Below are positions 43,751 through 53,135 of a stretch of DNA of 64,000 nt, in pieces. A model generated the notes under the pieces. It made no database searches. It worked only from the letters and a program-made list of their open reading frames with translations, and was not told the origin of the DNA. The stretch lies in the NCBI RefSeq assembly GCF_019924045.1, contig NZ_JAHXBN010000011.1, positions 372,001 to 436,000 of the forward strand, read 5' to 3'. A program made the position numbers and the translations under genes. This DNA is from Dyadobacter fermentans (lineage in GTDB: Bacteria > Bacteroidota > Bacteroidia > Cytophagales > Spirosomataceae). Every line of letters starts with the position of its first letter. The first letter of the stretch is position 1.

Positions 43751-44578
43751 ATGGAGACCAGTTCAATTACCAGCCATAAAATCGTCCGAATAAACGGATA
43801 TAACGCCGAAGAGCTCGACGACCAGCTCGCAGTGGAAGAGCCGCTTGAAATACAGATTGCATTTCAAGCGGAAGGGCAAAAAGAGCGAAAAAGCATTTCG
43901 GTAACGATGCGAACGCCGGGAAACGATCCCGAGCTCGCCGCCGGGTTTCTGTTCACCGAGGGCATTATTCATTCCAAAAGCCAGATCGATGGCATCGCAA
44001 ATTCACCATTCGATGAAAACAAGGTGGTAGTAACCTTCTCTGCCGGTGTCGAGCCGAAACTGGGTTCGCTGGAACGCAACTTCTACACCACTTCCAGCTG
44101 CGGTGTTTGCGGCAAGGCGAGCATTGATGCGATCAAAACCAGATCGGTTTATGCCCATGCACGGGAAGAATGGATTCTGAAAAAAGCGGTGTTATACCGA
44201 CTTGTAGAACAGATTGTGCGGCATCAGAATACATTCGAAACTACTGGTGGGCTGCATGCTTCTGCACTTTTCGATATTTCGGGGCAATTTTTGATGCTGC
44301 GCGAGGACGTGGGGAGGCATAATGCGCTGGACAAGGTCATTGGCGCTGCATTACTGACCGGCGAACTGCCACTTAACAAGCATATCCTTCTTCTCAGCGG
44401 CCGGGCGAGTTTTGAACTCATTCAAAAGGCAGCGATGGCAGGGATAGGGATGGTGGCGGCAATAGGCGCCCCGTCGAGTCTGGCCGTCCAGTTGGCGGCA
44501 GAGAGCGGCATTACGCTGGTAGGATTTCTGAAAAACGACAAATTCAACATTTACACCGGCCACCACCGGATCCAATAA
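43751..44578 (+). CDS. fdhD: Formate dehydrogenase accessory sulfurtransferase FdhD
   Basis: A 275-residue protein that passes sulfur to the molybdenum of formate dehydrogenase-like enzymes. CGVCGKASI (two cysteines near residues 117 and 120) is the catalytic loop; GGLHASALFD and EDVGRHNALDKVIG bind the cofactor. The ATG at 43751 lies 1 bp after the mobA stop; an earlier ATG at 43739 is possible. Next come the DUF7009 gene (3 bp) and the YdeP-like gene. Confidence 0.93.
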   Translation: METSSITSHKIVRINGYNAEELDDQLAVEEPLEIQIAFQAEGQKERKSISVTMRTPGNDPELAAGFLFTEGIIHSKSQIDGIANSPFDENKVVVTFSAGVEPKLGSLERNFYTTSSCGVCGKASIDAIKTRSVYAHAREEWILKKAVLYRLVEQIVRHQNTFETTGGLHASALFDISGQFLMLREDVGRHNALDKVIGAALLTGELPLNKHILLLSGRASFELIQKAAMAGIGMVAAIGAPSSLAVQLAAESGITLVGFLKNDKFNIYTGHHRIQ

Positions 44579-44580
44579 CT

Positions 44581-44943
44581 ATGAAAATCCGCATTTACGG
44601 AAACTCCGTACGTTTCAGGCTTTCGAAAACGGAAGTGGGCCAACTTGAAAATGAAGGGTACCTGGAAGAAACGACCGATTTCGGGCCGGCACAGTTTGCT
44701 TATGCTGTACAAAAATCTCCTGTAAACAAGCTTCAAGCGCGGTTTGAGCATAACAAAATCACCCTGGAAGTGCCTGAAATGCTCCTCGCCGGCTGGGCTG
44801 CGAACAATACCGTCGGGTTTGAGGGAAATATGCCGCTGGGCGATGGCGGTTCGTTATTGATGCTGATCGAAAAAGATTTCAAATGCCTGGATAACGTCGA
44901 TGAAGACCAATCCGACAACTATGACAATCCTAAAACCTGCTGA
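44581..44943 (+). CDS. DUF7009-like protein of the molybdoenzyme operon
   Basis: A 120-residue protein. It starts MKIRIYGNSVRFRLSKTEVG and has ITLEVPEMLLAGWAANNTVG in the middle; the C-terminus is acidic (EKDFKCLDNVDEDQSDN). I believe it belongs to a small Bacteroidota family (DUF7009), but this is from memory. It lies between fdhD and the oxidoreductase with 2-3 bp gaps, so it is expected to help that enzyme or its cofactor. No catalytic motif is seen. Confidence 0.6.
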   Translation: MKIRIYGNSVRFRLSKTEVGQLENEGYLEETTDFGPAQFAYAVQKSPVNKLQARFEHNKITLEVPEMLLAGWAANNTVGFEGNMPLGDGGSLLMLIEKDFKCLDNVDEDQSDNYDNPKTC

Positions 44944-44946
44944 ACC

Positions 44947-47259
44947 ATGTCCGAAAACCTGCTACCGATACCGGGCGCTGAAAACCCGGAAAAACTGACC
45001 GGTTTGAAACGAGGCGCGATCAAAAAAGTGGCCGCAGGCATTCCCGCGGTGGTTTCTGCATTGGAAATGACCGTAAGCGAGGCAGGTTTGCAGCGCGGCA
45101 TGAAGGCATTGTTTAATCTCAACCAAAAAGGCGGCTTCGACTGCCCAAGCTGTGCCTGGCCCGACCCGGATGACGAGCGCTCCGGCATTGCCGAGTATTG
45201 CGAGAATGGCGCCAGAGCTGTTGCCGAAGAAGCTACGGCAAAGAAACTGACCGCGGAGTTCTTCTCACAGCATTCCGTGCAGGAATTGGGCAAACTTTCG
45301 GATTACGAGATAGGCGGCAAAGGCCGCATTGCCGAGCCGATGTTCCTCCCCGCAGGCGGCACGCATTACCAGCCTATCACCTGGAATGCCGCTTTTGAAA
45401 AAATAGGAACAGAATTGAACCGCCTCGCTTCGCCCGACGAAGCTGTATTTTACACCTCGGGCCGCACCAGCAATGAAGCCGCATTCCTATACCAGCTTTT
45501 TGTGCGCGAATACGGCACCAACAACCTCCCCGATTGCAGCAATATGTGCCACGAAAGCAGCGGCACTGCCTTAGGCGAGTCGCTGGGCATCGGCAAAGGC
45601 TCTGTAACGCTGAACGATTTTTACCAGGCCGACGTGATCATGATCCTCGGACAGAACCCGGGTACCAATCACCCGCGGATGCTCACCGCATTGCAAAAGG
45701 CCAAAGCCAACGGCGCCACGATCATCTCCATTAATCCATTACCCGAAACCGGCCTGATGGGATTCAACAACCCGCAAACGGTAGGGGGTGTGCTGGGCTA
45801 CAAACCCGGACTGACCGATATTTTTCTGCAGGTAAAGATCAACGGAGACATGGCATTGCTGAAAGCCATTGAGGTACTCTTGCTGGAAGCGGAGCAAAAA
45901 GCCCCCGGCAGCGTTTTTGATGAGCATTTTATCAACCAAAACACACAAGGCTACACCGATTTCCTGCAAGACCTGAAGCAGTACGACGCAGCGGAACTCG
46001 CGGCGCAGGCGGGCATACCTTACGCGCAGGTCCAGGCGGTTGCGCACGTGCTCGCAGGGAAAAGTAAGATCATCGCTTGCTGGGCCATGGGATTAACGCA
46101 ACATAAGAATGCGGTGGCAACCATTAAGGAAGTCGTGAATTTGCTGTTGCTGAAAGGCAGTATCGGCAAGCCCGGCGCGGGGACATGCCCCGTACGCGGG
46201 CATAGCAACGTGCAGGGCGACCGTACGATGGGCATTTTCGAGCGCCCCGGCGCCAAGCTGCTGGACGCCATCGAAAAGAACTTCCATTTCGCTCCGCCGC
46301 GGAAACATGGTTATGACGTGGTGGAATGCATTAAGGCGATGCACGCCGGCGAAGCGAAAGTGTTTTTTGCCATGGGCGGCAACTTTCTTTCTGCCACGCC
46401 CGACACGCGTTTTACTGCCGAAGCCTTGCAGAAATGCAGACTGACTGTCCATGTATCCACCAAACTGAACCGCAGCCACCTCGTTCACGGGCAGGAGGCG
46501 TTGATATTACCCTGCCTCGGCCGGAGCGACAAGGACATGCGGAATGGCGAGAACCGCTTTGTGTCGTGCGAAAACTCGATGGGCGTGATCCAGTCGTCGC
46601 GCGGTGTGCTTGAACCTGTTTCGGAACACCTTTTGAGCGAGCCGGAAATTGTGTGCAGGCTTGCAAAGGCCACGTTGGGCGAGCGCAGCAAAGTGAGCTG
46701 GGATAAGTACGCGGCAGATTATGACCTCATCCGCACGGACATCGAGCGTACGATTCCGGGTTTTGCGGATTACAATGAGCGGGTAAGGCAACCGGGCGGC
46801 TTCTATTTGCCCAATTGCAACCGGTCGGGTGACTTCGACACCCCTACCCGCAAGGCACATTTCCACATTGCAGCGCCGGAAAAGCAACATTTGAAAGAAG
46901 GAGAACTGATGATGATGACCATTCGCAGTCACGATCAGTTCAACACCACCGTGTATGGCCTTAACGACCGCTACCGGGGCATTTACAACGAACGGCGAGT
47001 GATTCTCATGAATGCGAAGGATATGAAGGACCGCAACCTGAAAAACGGCGATCTGGTGGATTTGCACAACGATCACGGTGGCGTAGTGCGGGTGGCTCAT
47101 AAATTTGTGGTCGTGGAATACCCTATTCCCGAACAATGTACAGCCACTTATTTTCCCGAAACCAACGTGCTGGTACCCATCACTAGCGTCGCGGAGAAGA
47201 GCAACACGCCTACGTCCAAAATGGTTGTATTAACGGTCACACCGCATCAGGGTATTTAG
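44947..47259 (+). CDS. Molybdopterin oxidoreductase, FdhF/YdeP family
   Basis: A 770-residue enzyme. CPSCAWPDPDDERSG near residue 60 replaces the usual four-cysteine iron-sulfur site (only two Cys in that spacing), as in YdeP. ITWNAAFEKIGTEL and SGRTSNEAAFLYQLF follow, then CSNMCHESSGT (about 196-205), GQNPGTNHPRML, VRGHSNVQGDRTMG, and the C-terminal dinucleotide-binding RSHDQFNTTVYGLNDRYRG. YdeP-type enzymes have been linked to acid resistance and formate or unknown substrate oxidation; the substrate here is unknown. It is last in the mobA operon. Confidence 0.9.
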   Translation: MSENLLPIPGAENPEKLTGLKRGAIKKVAAGIPAVVSALEMTVSEAGLQRGMKALFNLNQKGGFDCPSCAWPDPDDERSGIAEYCENGARAVAEEATAKKLTAEFFSQHSVQELGKLSDYEIGGKGRIAEPMFLPAGGTHYQPITWNAAFEKIGTELNRLASPDEAVFYTSGRTSNEAAFLYQLFVREYGTNNLPDCSNMCHESSGTALGESLGIGKGSVTLNDFYQADVIMILGQNPGTNHPRMLTALQKAKANGATIISINPLPETGLMGFNNPQTVGGVLGYKPGLTDIFLQVKINGDMALLKAIEVLLLEAEQKAPGSVFDEHFINQNTQGYTDFLQDLKQYDAAELAAQAGIPYAQVQAVAHVLAGKSKIIACWAMGLTQHKNAVATIKEVVNLLLLKGSIGKPGAGTCPVRGHSNVQGDRTMGIFERPGAKLLDAIEKNFHFAPPRKHGYDVVECIKAMHAGEAKVFFAMGGNFLSATPDTRFTAEALQKCRLTVHVSTKLNRSHLVHGQEALILPCLGRSDKDMRNGENRFVSCENSMGVIQSSRGVLEPVSEHLLSEPEIVCRLAKATLGERSKVSWDKYAADYDLIRTDIERTIPGFADYNERVRQPGGFYLPNCNRSGDFDTPTRKAHFHIAAPEKQHLKEGELMMMTIRSHDQFNTTVYGLNDRYRGIYNERRVILMNAKDMKDRNLKNGDLVDLHNDHGGVVRVAHKFVVVEYPIPEQCTATYFPETNVLVPITSVAEKSNTPTSKMVVLTVTPHQGI

Positions 47260-47381
47260 GATAACTTAATACTGACCTAACAGACACCTGCCCAAGTTGC
47301 CGTAATTTCGCCGCTGTTTTGCCACATTGAGGGTAAGATGTGCCAAAAAATGTCTTTTTAAGGAAGTTTAAATTGAATACA

Positions 47382-48152
47382 ATGAAAAAAGGATTTTTAA
47401 TACTTGCAATCGGGCTGATGAGCCTGGTGTCGATGGATGGTATGTCTCAAAAGAAAAACAAGGTGATCGCACACCGCGGCGCCTGGAAAAATACCGGTGC
47501 TACCGAAAACTCGATCGGCGCATTGGAACACGCTATCAAACTGGGTTGCTATGGCAGCGAGTTCGATGTGCATATGTCGGCCGACTCGGTTTTATACGTA
47601 TTACACGACCATTCCATTCAGGGAACAAATATCGAAACGACCAATTCGGCCGAACTTTCGAAGATCAAACTGGCTAACGGCGAGTCGCTGCCGACTTTGG
47701 AAGCCTATTTGAAAGCGGGTGCGAAACAAAAGAAAACACGTTTGATCCTGGAAATTAAGACTTCCAAAATCAGCAAGGAACGCTCATTGGCATTGGCTAC
47801 GAAATGCGTGGATCTGGTGAAGAAAATGAAAGTCGAGAAAATCACCGATTACATCGCATTCGACTGGGATGTGTGCCTGAAAGTAAAGCAACTCGCTCCG
47901 AAAGCCCACGTGGAATACCTGAACGGCGACAAGACGCCTGACGAAATCCAGGCTGCCGGGCTAGACGGTATCGACTACCATTTCAGCGTTTTGAAGAAAC
48001 ACGAGGACTACATTCCCGCAATGCGCCAGAAAAAGCTCACTACAAACGTGTGGACCGTCAATAGTGAAGCGGATTTGAAATACTTCCTCGAGAAGGATGC
48101 GGATTATATTACTACCAACGAGCCTGAGCTGCTGCTGAGCCTTTCGAAGTAA
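47382..48152 (+). CDS. Glycerophosphodiester phosphodiesterase family protein
   Basis: A 256-residue protein. ATG at 47382 starts a signal peptide ending DGMSQ. The GDPD motifs are AHRGAWKNTGATENS, SEFDVHMSADSVLYVLHDHS (Glu, Asp and His of the metal site), LILEIKTSK and VWTVNSEADL. Such enzymes cleave glycerophosphodiesters to glycerol-3-phosphate. It is exported to the periplasm or membrane. A terminator follows; it is a single-gene unit. Confidence 0.9.
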   Translation: MKKGFLILAIGLMSLVSMDGMSQKKNKVIAHRGAWKNTGATENSIGALEHAIKLGCYGSEFDVHMSADSVLYVLHDHSIQGTNIETTNSAELSKIKLANGESLPTLEAYLKAGAKQKKTRLILEIKTSKISKERSLALATKCVDLVKKMKVEKITDYIAFDWDVCLKVKQLAPKAHVEYLNGDKTPDEIQAAGLDGIDYHFSVLKKHEDYIPAMRQKKLTTNVWTVNSEADLKYFLEKDADYITTNEPELLLSLSK

Positions 48153-48167
48153 TTTTGTAATACATGC

Positions 48168-48213
48168 AAAAGCGAAACTCCCAATCGGTAACCGGTCGGG
48201 AGTTTCGCTTTTT
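48168..48213 (+). terminator. Terminator after the GDPD gene
   Basis: Perfect 15-bp stem AAAAGCGAAACTCCC / GGGAGTTTCGCTTTT, 15-nt loop, then TTGT. The convergent metX may share it. Confidence 0.88.
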
Positions 48214-48245
48214 GTATTGATAAATGCTCTGAAATTCTGAATACG

Positions 48246-49298
48246 TCAACGAATGCGCGCCATCTGTAACTGCCCGTTCGTTTCCTGCCACGCGCGGATC
48301 ACCTGCGTAAGCTGTTTGTATTCGATCAGGAAGCCGTCGTGGCCGTAAAGCGAATCGATTTCCTGAAATGCGGCATCTGGAATATGCCGCGCCAGGAATT
48401 GTTGTTCGGAAAGCGGGAATAACAAATCGGATTTGATACCCAGTACCAGCGTTTTCGCCTTCACGAGCCCGAGCGCATGTACGATCCCCCCTCGGTTGCG
48501 GCCCACATTATGCGAGTCCATGATCTTGGACAGCGCCCAGTAGGAGAATGCATTGAACCGTTTCACAAACTTGTCGCCCTGGTATTGCTGGTACGACGAT
48601 GCCCTGAAATCATCGATCTGGTCGGGATTGTCGCGGGCTTGCGTAAAGTTGTAAGTATCGTAGTTACGGTAAGAAAGCAATGCGATCGACCGCGCCGCGC
48701 GCATACCCATGGCTCCGGCTTCCGGGCTATCTTCGGCATAGGTAGGGTCTGCCTGTATCGCCATCCGCTGCGATTCGTTGAACGCGATACCCCATGGCGA
48801 ATGCAATGCATTGGAAGCGATCAGGATCAGCTCTTCGAACAGATCAGGCTTTTCAACCGCCCATTCCAGTGCCTGCTGGCCACCCAGGGATCCGCCAATA
48901 CAGATTTTGATTTTGCTGATAGCGAGCTCTTGCCGCAAAAGATCCAGCGTTCCTACCACATCCCGCACGGTAAGGGTCGGGAAAGTGTGGTAATAAGGTT
49001 GATTTGTCCTGGGATTCACAGAAAGCGGTCCCGTCGACCCATAGGCCGAGCCGAGCACGTTCACACAGATGATGAAATGCTGGTCCGAATTAAAATATTT
49101 ACCATCCCCTACCAGGCCGTCCCACCAGTCGTGGGCATTGGAGCTTCCGGTGAGCGCATGGCAGATCCAGACGATATTGGTGTCGTTGGCATTCCTTTTT
49201 CCGTAGGTAGTGTATGCGAGTTCAAATCCTGGCAGTTCGCCCCCCATTTCGAGCGCATAAGGATATGGATACTTAAATGTCTTCTGGTCCGCTTGCAT
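48246..49298 (-). CDS. metX: Homoserine O-acetyltransferase
   Basis: A 350-residue alpha/beta hydrolase-fold enzyme that acetylates homoserine for methionine synthesis. AYTTYGKRNANDTNIVWICH, SNAHDWWDGLVG, the nucleophile elbow GGSLGGQQALEW, and the C-terminal DSLYGHDGFLIEY with Asp/His of the triad are visible. The ATG at 49298 is used; a GTG at 49307 is also possible. It is controlled by the SAM-I riboswitch at 49429-49538, which supports the call. Confidence 0.95.
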   Translation of the reverse strand: MQADQKTFKYPYPYALEMGGELPGFELAYTTYGKRNANDTNIVWICHALTGSSNAHDWWDGLVGDGKYFNSDQHFIICVNVLGSAYGSTGPLSVNPRTNQPYYHTFPTLTVRDVVGTLDLLRQELAISKIKICIGGSLGGQQALEWAVEKPDLFEELILIASNALHSPWGIAFNESQRMAIQADPTYAEDSPEAGAMGMRAARSIALLSYRNYDTYNFTQARDNPDQIDDFRASSYQQYQGDKFVKRFNAFSYWALSKIMDSHNVGRNRGGIVHALGLVKAKTLVLGIKSDLLFPLSEQQFLARHIPDAAFQEIDSLYGHDGFLIEYKQLTQVIRAWQETNGQLQMARIR

Positions 49299-49428
49299 AA
49301 GAGCCACAGCACGTGGTTAAATTCAACACATGGTAAAATTGACAGCCGGAATAAACAATTTCGGTTGTAGCTGCGAGACTAAAGCCAATCGGCTTACGGA
49401 AATTTCTAACTGTAAGAGCACACGAATT

Positions 49429-49538
49429 GATTTTATATCTCCTAATCAACTTAGGTGGGAATTAGCACCTTTCTCCGTATCGGTAGCAGGTTGCCAGAGG
49501 TTCATAGAGCCCATTCTCTCGCCTCTTCTTTATAAATC
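49429..49538 (-). promoter_or_regulatory. SAM-I (S-box) riboswitch
   Basis: On the minus strand the conserved elements appear in order: GAAGAGGCGAGAG (P1/P2 region), TGGGCTCTATGAACCTCTGG, CAACCTGCTACC, AAGGTGCTAATTCCCACC, and closing AT-rich helix GATTTATA / ATATAAAATC. These match the SAM-I aptamer. It precedes metX by 130 bp, the expected position for SAM feedback control. Confidence 0.92.
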
Positions 49539-49573
49539 AACCGCCGCATAAGGGAAGCAATTGATTGATGGTG

Positions 49574-49604
49574 CAATATTAAGCCCGGATGCCTGAAAAT
49601 ACAA
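49574..49604 (-). promoter_or_regulatory. Promoter of the SAM-I riboswitch / metX unit
   Basis: Minus-strand TTG (49602-49604), 20 bp, then TAATATTG (49574-49581). This fits TTTG / TAnnTTTG with one mismatch and lies 35 bp before the riboswitch. Confidence 0.45.
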
Positions 49605-49656
49605 GCAAATGCAAAAATTCTGTCCTTCCGCGAGACCCGCTCGTGCCGCGGCAGCT

Positions 49657-49664
49657 TATCTTTG
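49657..49664 (+). promoter_or_regulatory. -7 promoter box for the M28 peptidase gene
   Basis: TATCTTTG is a perfect TAnnTTTG match, 22 bp before the ATG at 49687. Confidence 0.55.
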
Positions 49665-49686
49665 CCCGTCAACCATTTTTAGTAGA

Positions 49687-50628
49687 ATGAGAATCTTTTT
49701 TCACAGTCTGCTGCTCGTTTTCGGCGCTGCGCAGGCATTTGGACAATCCGTTTCACCCTCACCGGAAAACATCCGCAAACACATTTCATACCTGGCTTCC
49801 GATAAGATGAAAGGCCGCGGCACAGGAAGCAAGGAGAATGAGAAAGCTGCGAAGTATGTGGCGAAACAATTCAAAAAGTACCACCTTTTACCCAAAGGAA
49901 CCGAAGGCTATTACCAGCCTTTTACAGCTAAAATCAGGCGCGTGGTAGTGCCCGACAGTATCCGTGAAGCAAGGAATGTGATCGGGTTTCTCGACAACGG
50001 GGCGCTATATACCATCGTCATTGGCGCTCATTTCGACCACCTTGGACTGGGCCGCCAGGGAAGCTCCAAGGCCGAAAAGCCCGAAGGACAGATCCACAAC
50101 GGGGCCGATGATAATGCATCGGGCGTAGCCGGATTGCTCGAACTGGCGCGGTATTTTTCGGGAAATGACCAAAAGGAACCTTATAACTTCCTTTTTATCG
50201 CTTTCGGGGCGGAGGAACTGGGCCTCGTAGGCTCCCGGTACTTTGTAAACAACCCGACATTGCCATTAGCCGATATCAACTTCATGTCGAACATGGATAT
50301 GATCGGACGATACGATGCAAAACGGGGCGTCGGCATTGGCGGCTACGGTACCAGCGCCGAATGGCCCGCGATTTTCAAGGATGTAAAAAGCGATACGAAG
50401 TTTTTTACGGATAATGCGGGAAGCGGCGGTTCGGACCACGGTTCGTTTTATGCCAGGCAAATCCCCGTACTGTTTTTCCATACCGGCGGCCACGACGATT
50501 ACCATAAGCCGACCGACGATGCGGAGAAAATCGATGCCAATGCCGAGGCGGGGATTCTGGGTATTCAAATTAAACTCATTGAGAATGCGATGTTATTACC
50601 AAAACTCAAATTCACAGAAGTCAAATAA
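49687..50628 (+). CDS. M28 family metallopeptidase, exported
   Basis: A 313-residue zinc aminopeptidase. The signal peptide ends QAFGQ. Zinc ligands are in GAHFDHLG, NGADDNASGVAG, AFGAEELGLVGS, NMDMIGR and HTGGHDDYHKPTDD. The prodomain-like part before it carries SYLASDKMKGRGTGSKENE, found in many M28 relatives. Likely aminopeptidase. ATG at 49687 is preferred over 49609. The trehalase follows 40 bp later but does not share an obvious function. Confidence 0.92.
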   Translation: MRIFFHSLLLVFGAAQAFGQSVSPSPENIRKHISYLASDKMKGRGTGSKENEKAAKYVAKQFKKYHLLPKGTEGYYQPFTAKIRRVVVPDSIREARNVIGFLDNGALYTIVIGAHFDHLGLGRQGSSKAEKPEGQIHNGADDNASGVAGLLELARYFSGNDQKEPYNFLFIAFGAEELGLVGSRYFVNNPTLPLADINFMSNMDMIGRYDAKRGVGIGGYGTSAEWPAIFKDVKSDTKFFTDNAGSGGSDHGSFYARQIPVLFFHTGGHDDYHKPTDDAEKIDANAEAGILGIQIKLIENAMLLPKLKFTEVK

Positions 50629-50668
50629 GTCATTAACCATGTGGGTGAACCCCTAAAATCAGTTTGTT

Positions 50669-52219
50669 TTGTACGGTTTTGTTGCTCCATCATTCACTTA
50701 CGGCCAGGCTCACATCTCTCCCGAAGAGTTGTACGGAACGCTATTTCGTGACGTGCAATGCAGCCACATTTTCTCCGATTCCAAAACATTCGCCGATGCA
50801 ATTCCGCTGGAAGATCCGGTACTGATTATCGAGCGGTACCACCAGGAAAAAGACCAGCCGGACTTTGACATGGAAACGTTCGTCAGGACGCATTTCCGGA
50901 TGCCGGCTCAGATTGCCTCGGAGTTTATTTCCGACAAGAACGAGTCGGTTTCCGAACATGCCGGCAAGCTGTGGTCGGTACTCACCCGCCAGCCCGAAAA
51001 CCAGGAACGGGGTGGGTCGCTCATTCCCCTGCCCCACCCTTATGTGGTGCCCGGCGGGCGTTTCCGGGAAATATATTATTGGGACAGCTACTTTACGATG
51101 CTGGGGCTCAAAGAGTCGGGGCGCGTGGAGTTGATCAGGAACATGCTCAACAACTTCTCCTATCTGATAGACACCCTCGGGTTCATACCGACTGCCAACC
51201 GGACGTATTACCTAAGCCGCTCCCAGCCGCCCTTCTTTTCGCTGATGGTAAGGCTGTTCAGTGAAATGGAGGGCAAAAAGGTGTTGAAAAAATACCTGCC
51301 GCAGCTTCAAAGAGAATACGACTACTGGATGGATGGCTGCCTGGAGCCGTGCGAGCCATTCACAGCTCACCGGCGCCTCGTATACCTTCCCGACGGCGCC
51401 CTGCTGAACCGCTATTGGGACGACAAGGCTACCCCGCGCCCGGAGTCGTACAGTGAGGACACTGAGCTCGCCCGGGAAGCCAACGAGAAGTACGGCACCG
51501 CTCCCGAAGACCTCTACCGTCACCTCCGCGCGGCGGCGGAATCGGGTTGGGATTTCAGCAGCCGGTGGTTTGCCGATGAAACCGATTTTGCATCGATCCA
51601 CACGACCGACATCCTGCCGTTGGACCTGAACTGCCTGCTTTACCACCTGGAAAAAACCATTGCGGAAGCGTATCTGCTCTGTGATAACCGGCGTATGCAT
51701 TTGCTTTATGAAGAAAAGGCGCGGCGGCGGAACATCGCCATTCAGACCTATTTCTGGGATGAGTCCAGAAATTATTACATGGATTATGATTTCCAGAAAA
51801 GGGATTTCACCAAGTCGATCACGATTGCGGGTGCTTTTCCCCTGTTTTTTAAGCTCGCGCCCAAGCCGCACTCGCATTATGTGCGTGCGTACATCAGGCT
51901 CAATTTCCTCAAATCGGGCGGACTGCTCACGACCATGGTACGCTCCGGACAGCAATGGGACGCCCCCAACGGCTGGGCCCCGCTGCAATGGATCGTTTAC
52001 AAAGGACTGCGTAATTACAATTTCCACAGGACGGCCAACGAGCTCAGCGACGAATGGCTGGGACTGATCGAGAAGGAGTTCAGGCATTCGGGTAAGATGC
52101 TCGAAAAGTATAATGTATCGGATACCAATCTGATCGCCGGAGGCGGCGAGTACGAAATCCAGGAAGGATTCGGCTGGACGAACGGAGTCTACCTCCGAAT
52201 GAAAAACCGCAAGCACTAG
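50669..52219 (+). CDS. Trehalase (GH37), N-terminus uncertain
   Basis: A protein of about 516 residues that hydrolyses trehalose to glucose. Signature 1 is PGGRFREIYYWDSYFTMLGL, signature 2 QWDAPNGWAPLQW; both are intact. No ATG precedes the conserved start; the first usable codon is a TTG at 50669, giving a short hydrophobic YGFVAPSFTYGQA that could be the tail of a signal peptide. The frame is closed by TAA 15 bp upstream. So export is uncertain and the gene may have lost its 5' end. The downstream PhzF-like gene is probably separate. Confidence 0.85.
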   Translation: MYGFVAPSFTYGQAHISPEELYGTLFRDVQCSHIFSDSKTFADAIPLEDPVLIIERYHQEKDQPDFDMETFVRTHFRMPAQIASEFISDKNESVSEHAGKLWSVLTRQPENQERGGSLIPLPHPYVVPGGRFREIYYWDSYFTMLGLKESGRVELIRNMLNNFSYLIDTLGFIPTANRTYYLSRSQPPFFSLMVRLFSEMEGKKVLKKYLPQLQREYDYWMDGCLEPCEPFTAHRRLVYLPDGALLNRYWDDKATPRPESYSEDTELAREANEKYGTAPEDLYRHLRAAAESGWDFSSRWFADETDFASIHTTDILPLDLNCLLYHLEKTIAEAYLLCDNRRMHLLYEEKARRRNIAIQTYFWDESRNYYMDYDFQKRDFTKSITIAGAFPLFFKLAPKPHSHYVRAYIRLNFLKSGGLLTTMVRSGQQWDAPNGWAPLQWIVYKGLRNYNFHRTANELSDEWLGLIEKEFRHSGKMLEKYNVSDTNLIAGGGEYEIQEGFGWTNGVYLRMKNRKH

Positions 52220-52346
52220 TCTGGTTTCGACGAAATCTGCTTTGATTTCTTATCTATTTCCAATAAATTATATTAAAAATTGGCAGGAAAATCTTCCCAT
52301 AGCGGATATTTTTAATACCTTGCTGTTATCAAGCCCATTTGACTTC

Positions 52347-53135
52347 ATGAAACTTCCTATATACCAAATCGATGCTTTTACTGATAAGTTGTTTGGTGGA
52401 AACCCTGCCGCAGTAGTTCCTTTGGAGCAGTGGCTGCCGGAAGAAACGATGCTCGCCATCGCTGCCGAAAACAACCTCGCCGAAACCGCATTCTATGTCC
52501 CGACGGAAAATGGCTTCCATATCCGATGGTTTACGCCTACGGTAGAAGTCGATCTCTGCGGGCATGCGACGCTCGCCGCGGCGTATGTGATTTTCAACAT
52601 TCAGCATTACGAAGGGCAATCCATCAGCTTTGATTCGCGGAGCGGCGTGCTCACCGTCGATTGCAAGGAGGATTGGCTCACATTGAATTTCCCTGTGGAC
52701 CAATACCACATTGCCGTGCCACCTCCGGGGCTCGTTGAAAGCCTGAAAAACACAACGCTGTTAGAAGTTTACAAAGGCAAAACCGACTATCTGGTCGTGC
52801 TCGAATCGGAGGAAGTGGTGAGAAACCTTGATTTTGACATCATTATCCTGTCTACCATTCCGGCGCGCGGTGTGATCGTGACTGCTGCCGGCGACGAGGT
52901 GGATTTCGTCTCCCGCTTCTTCGCACCGCAATCGGGCATTGACGAGGATCCGGTAACAGGCTCCGCGCACACGACTTTGATCCCCTACTGGGCCGAAAAG
53001 CTTTCCAAAACGCAATTGAATGCACGCCAGCTCTCACATCGCGGGGGTTTTCTGAAATGTGAATTGCAGGGAGACCGCGTTTACATCGGCGGCCAGGCGA
53101 AGCTGTATCTCAAAGGCGAAATCCTGGTAGATTAG
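52347..53135 (+). CDS. PhzF-like isomerase/epimerase family protein
   Basis: A 262-residue protein of the diaminopimelate epimerase fold. YQIDAFTDKLFGGNPAAVVPL opens it, AAENNLAETAFYVP holds the catalytic Glu of PhzF, VDLCGHATLAAAYVI and DEDPVTGSAHTTLIPYW are family hallmarks. Its substrate is unknown. ATG at 52347 is used; the upstream 35 residues of the longer frame look spurious. A 14-bp tandem repeat begins at its stop codon. Confidence 0.88.
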   Translation: MKLPIYQIDAFTDKLFGGNPAAVVPLEQWLPEETMLAIAAENNLAETAFYVPTENGFHIRWFTPTVEVDLCGHATLAAAYVIFNIQHYEGQSISFDSRSGVLTVDCKEDWLTLNFPVDQYHIAVPPPGLVESLKNTTLLEVYKGKTDYLVVLESEEVVRNLDFDIIILSTIPARGVIVTAAGDEVDFVSRFFAPQSGIDEDPVTGSAHTTLIPYWAEKLSKTQLNARQLSHRGGFLKCELQGDRVYIGGQAKLYLKGEILVD

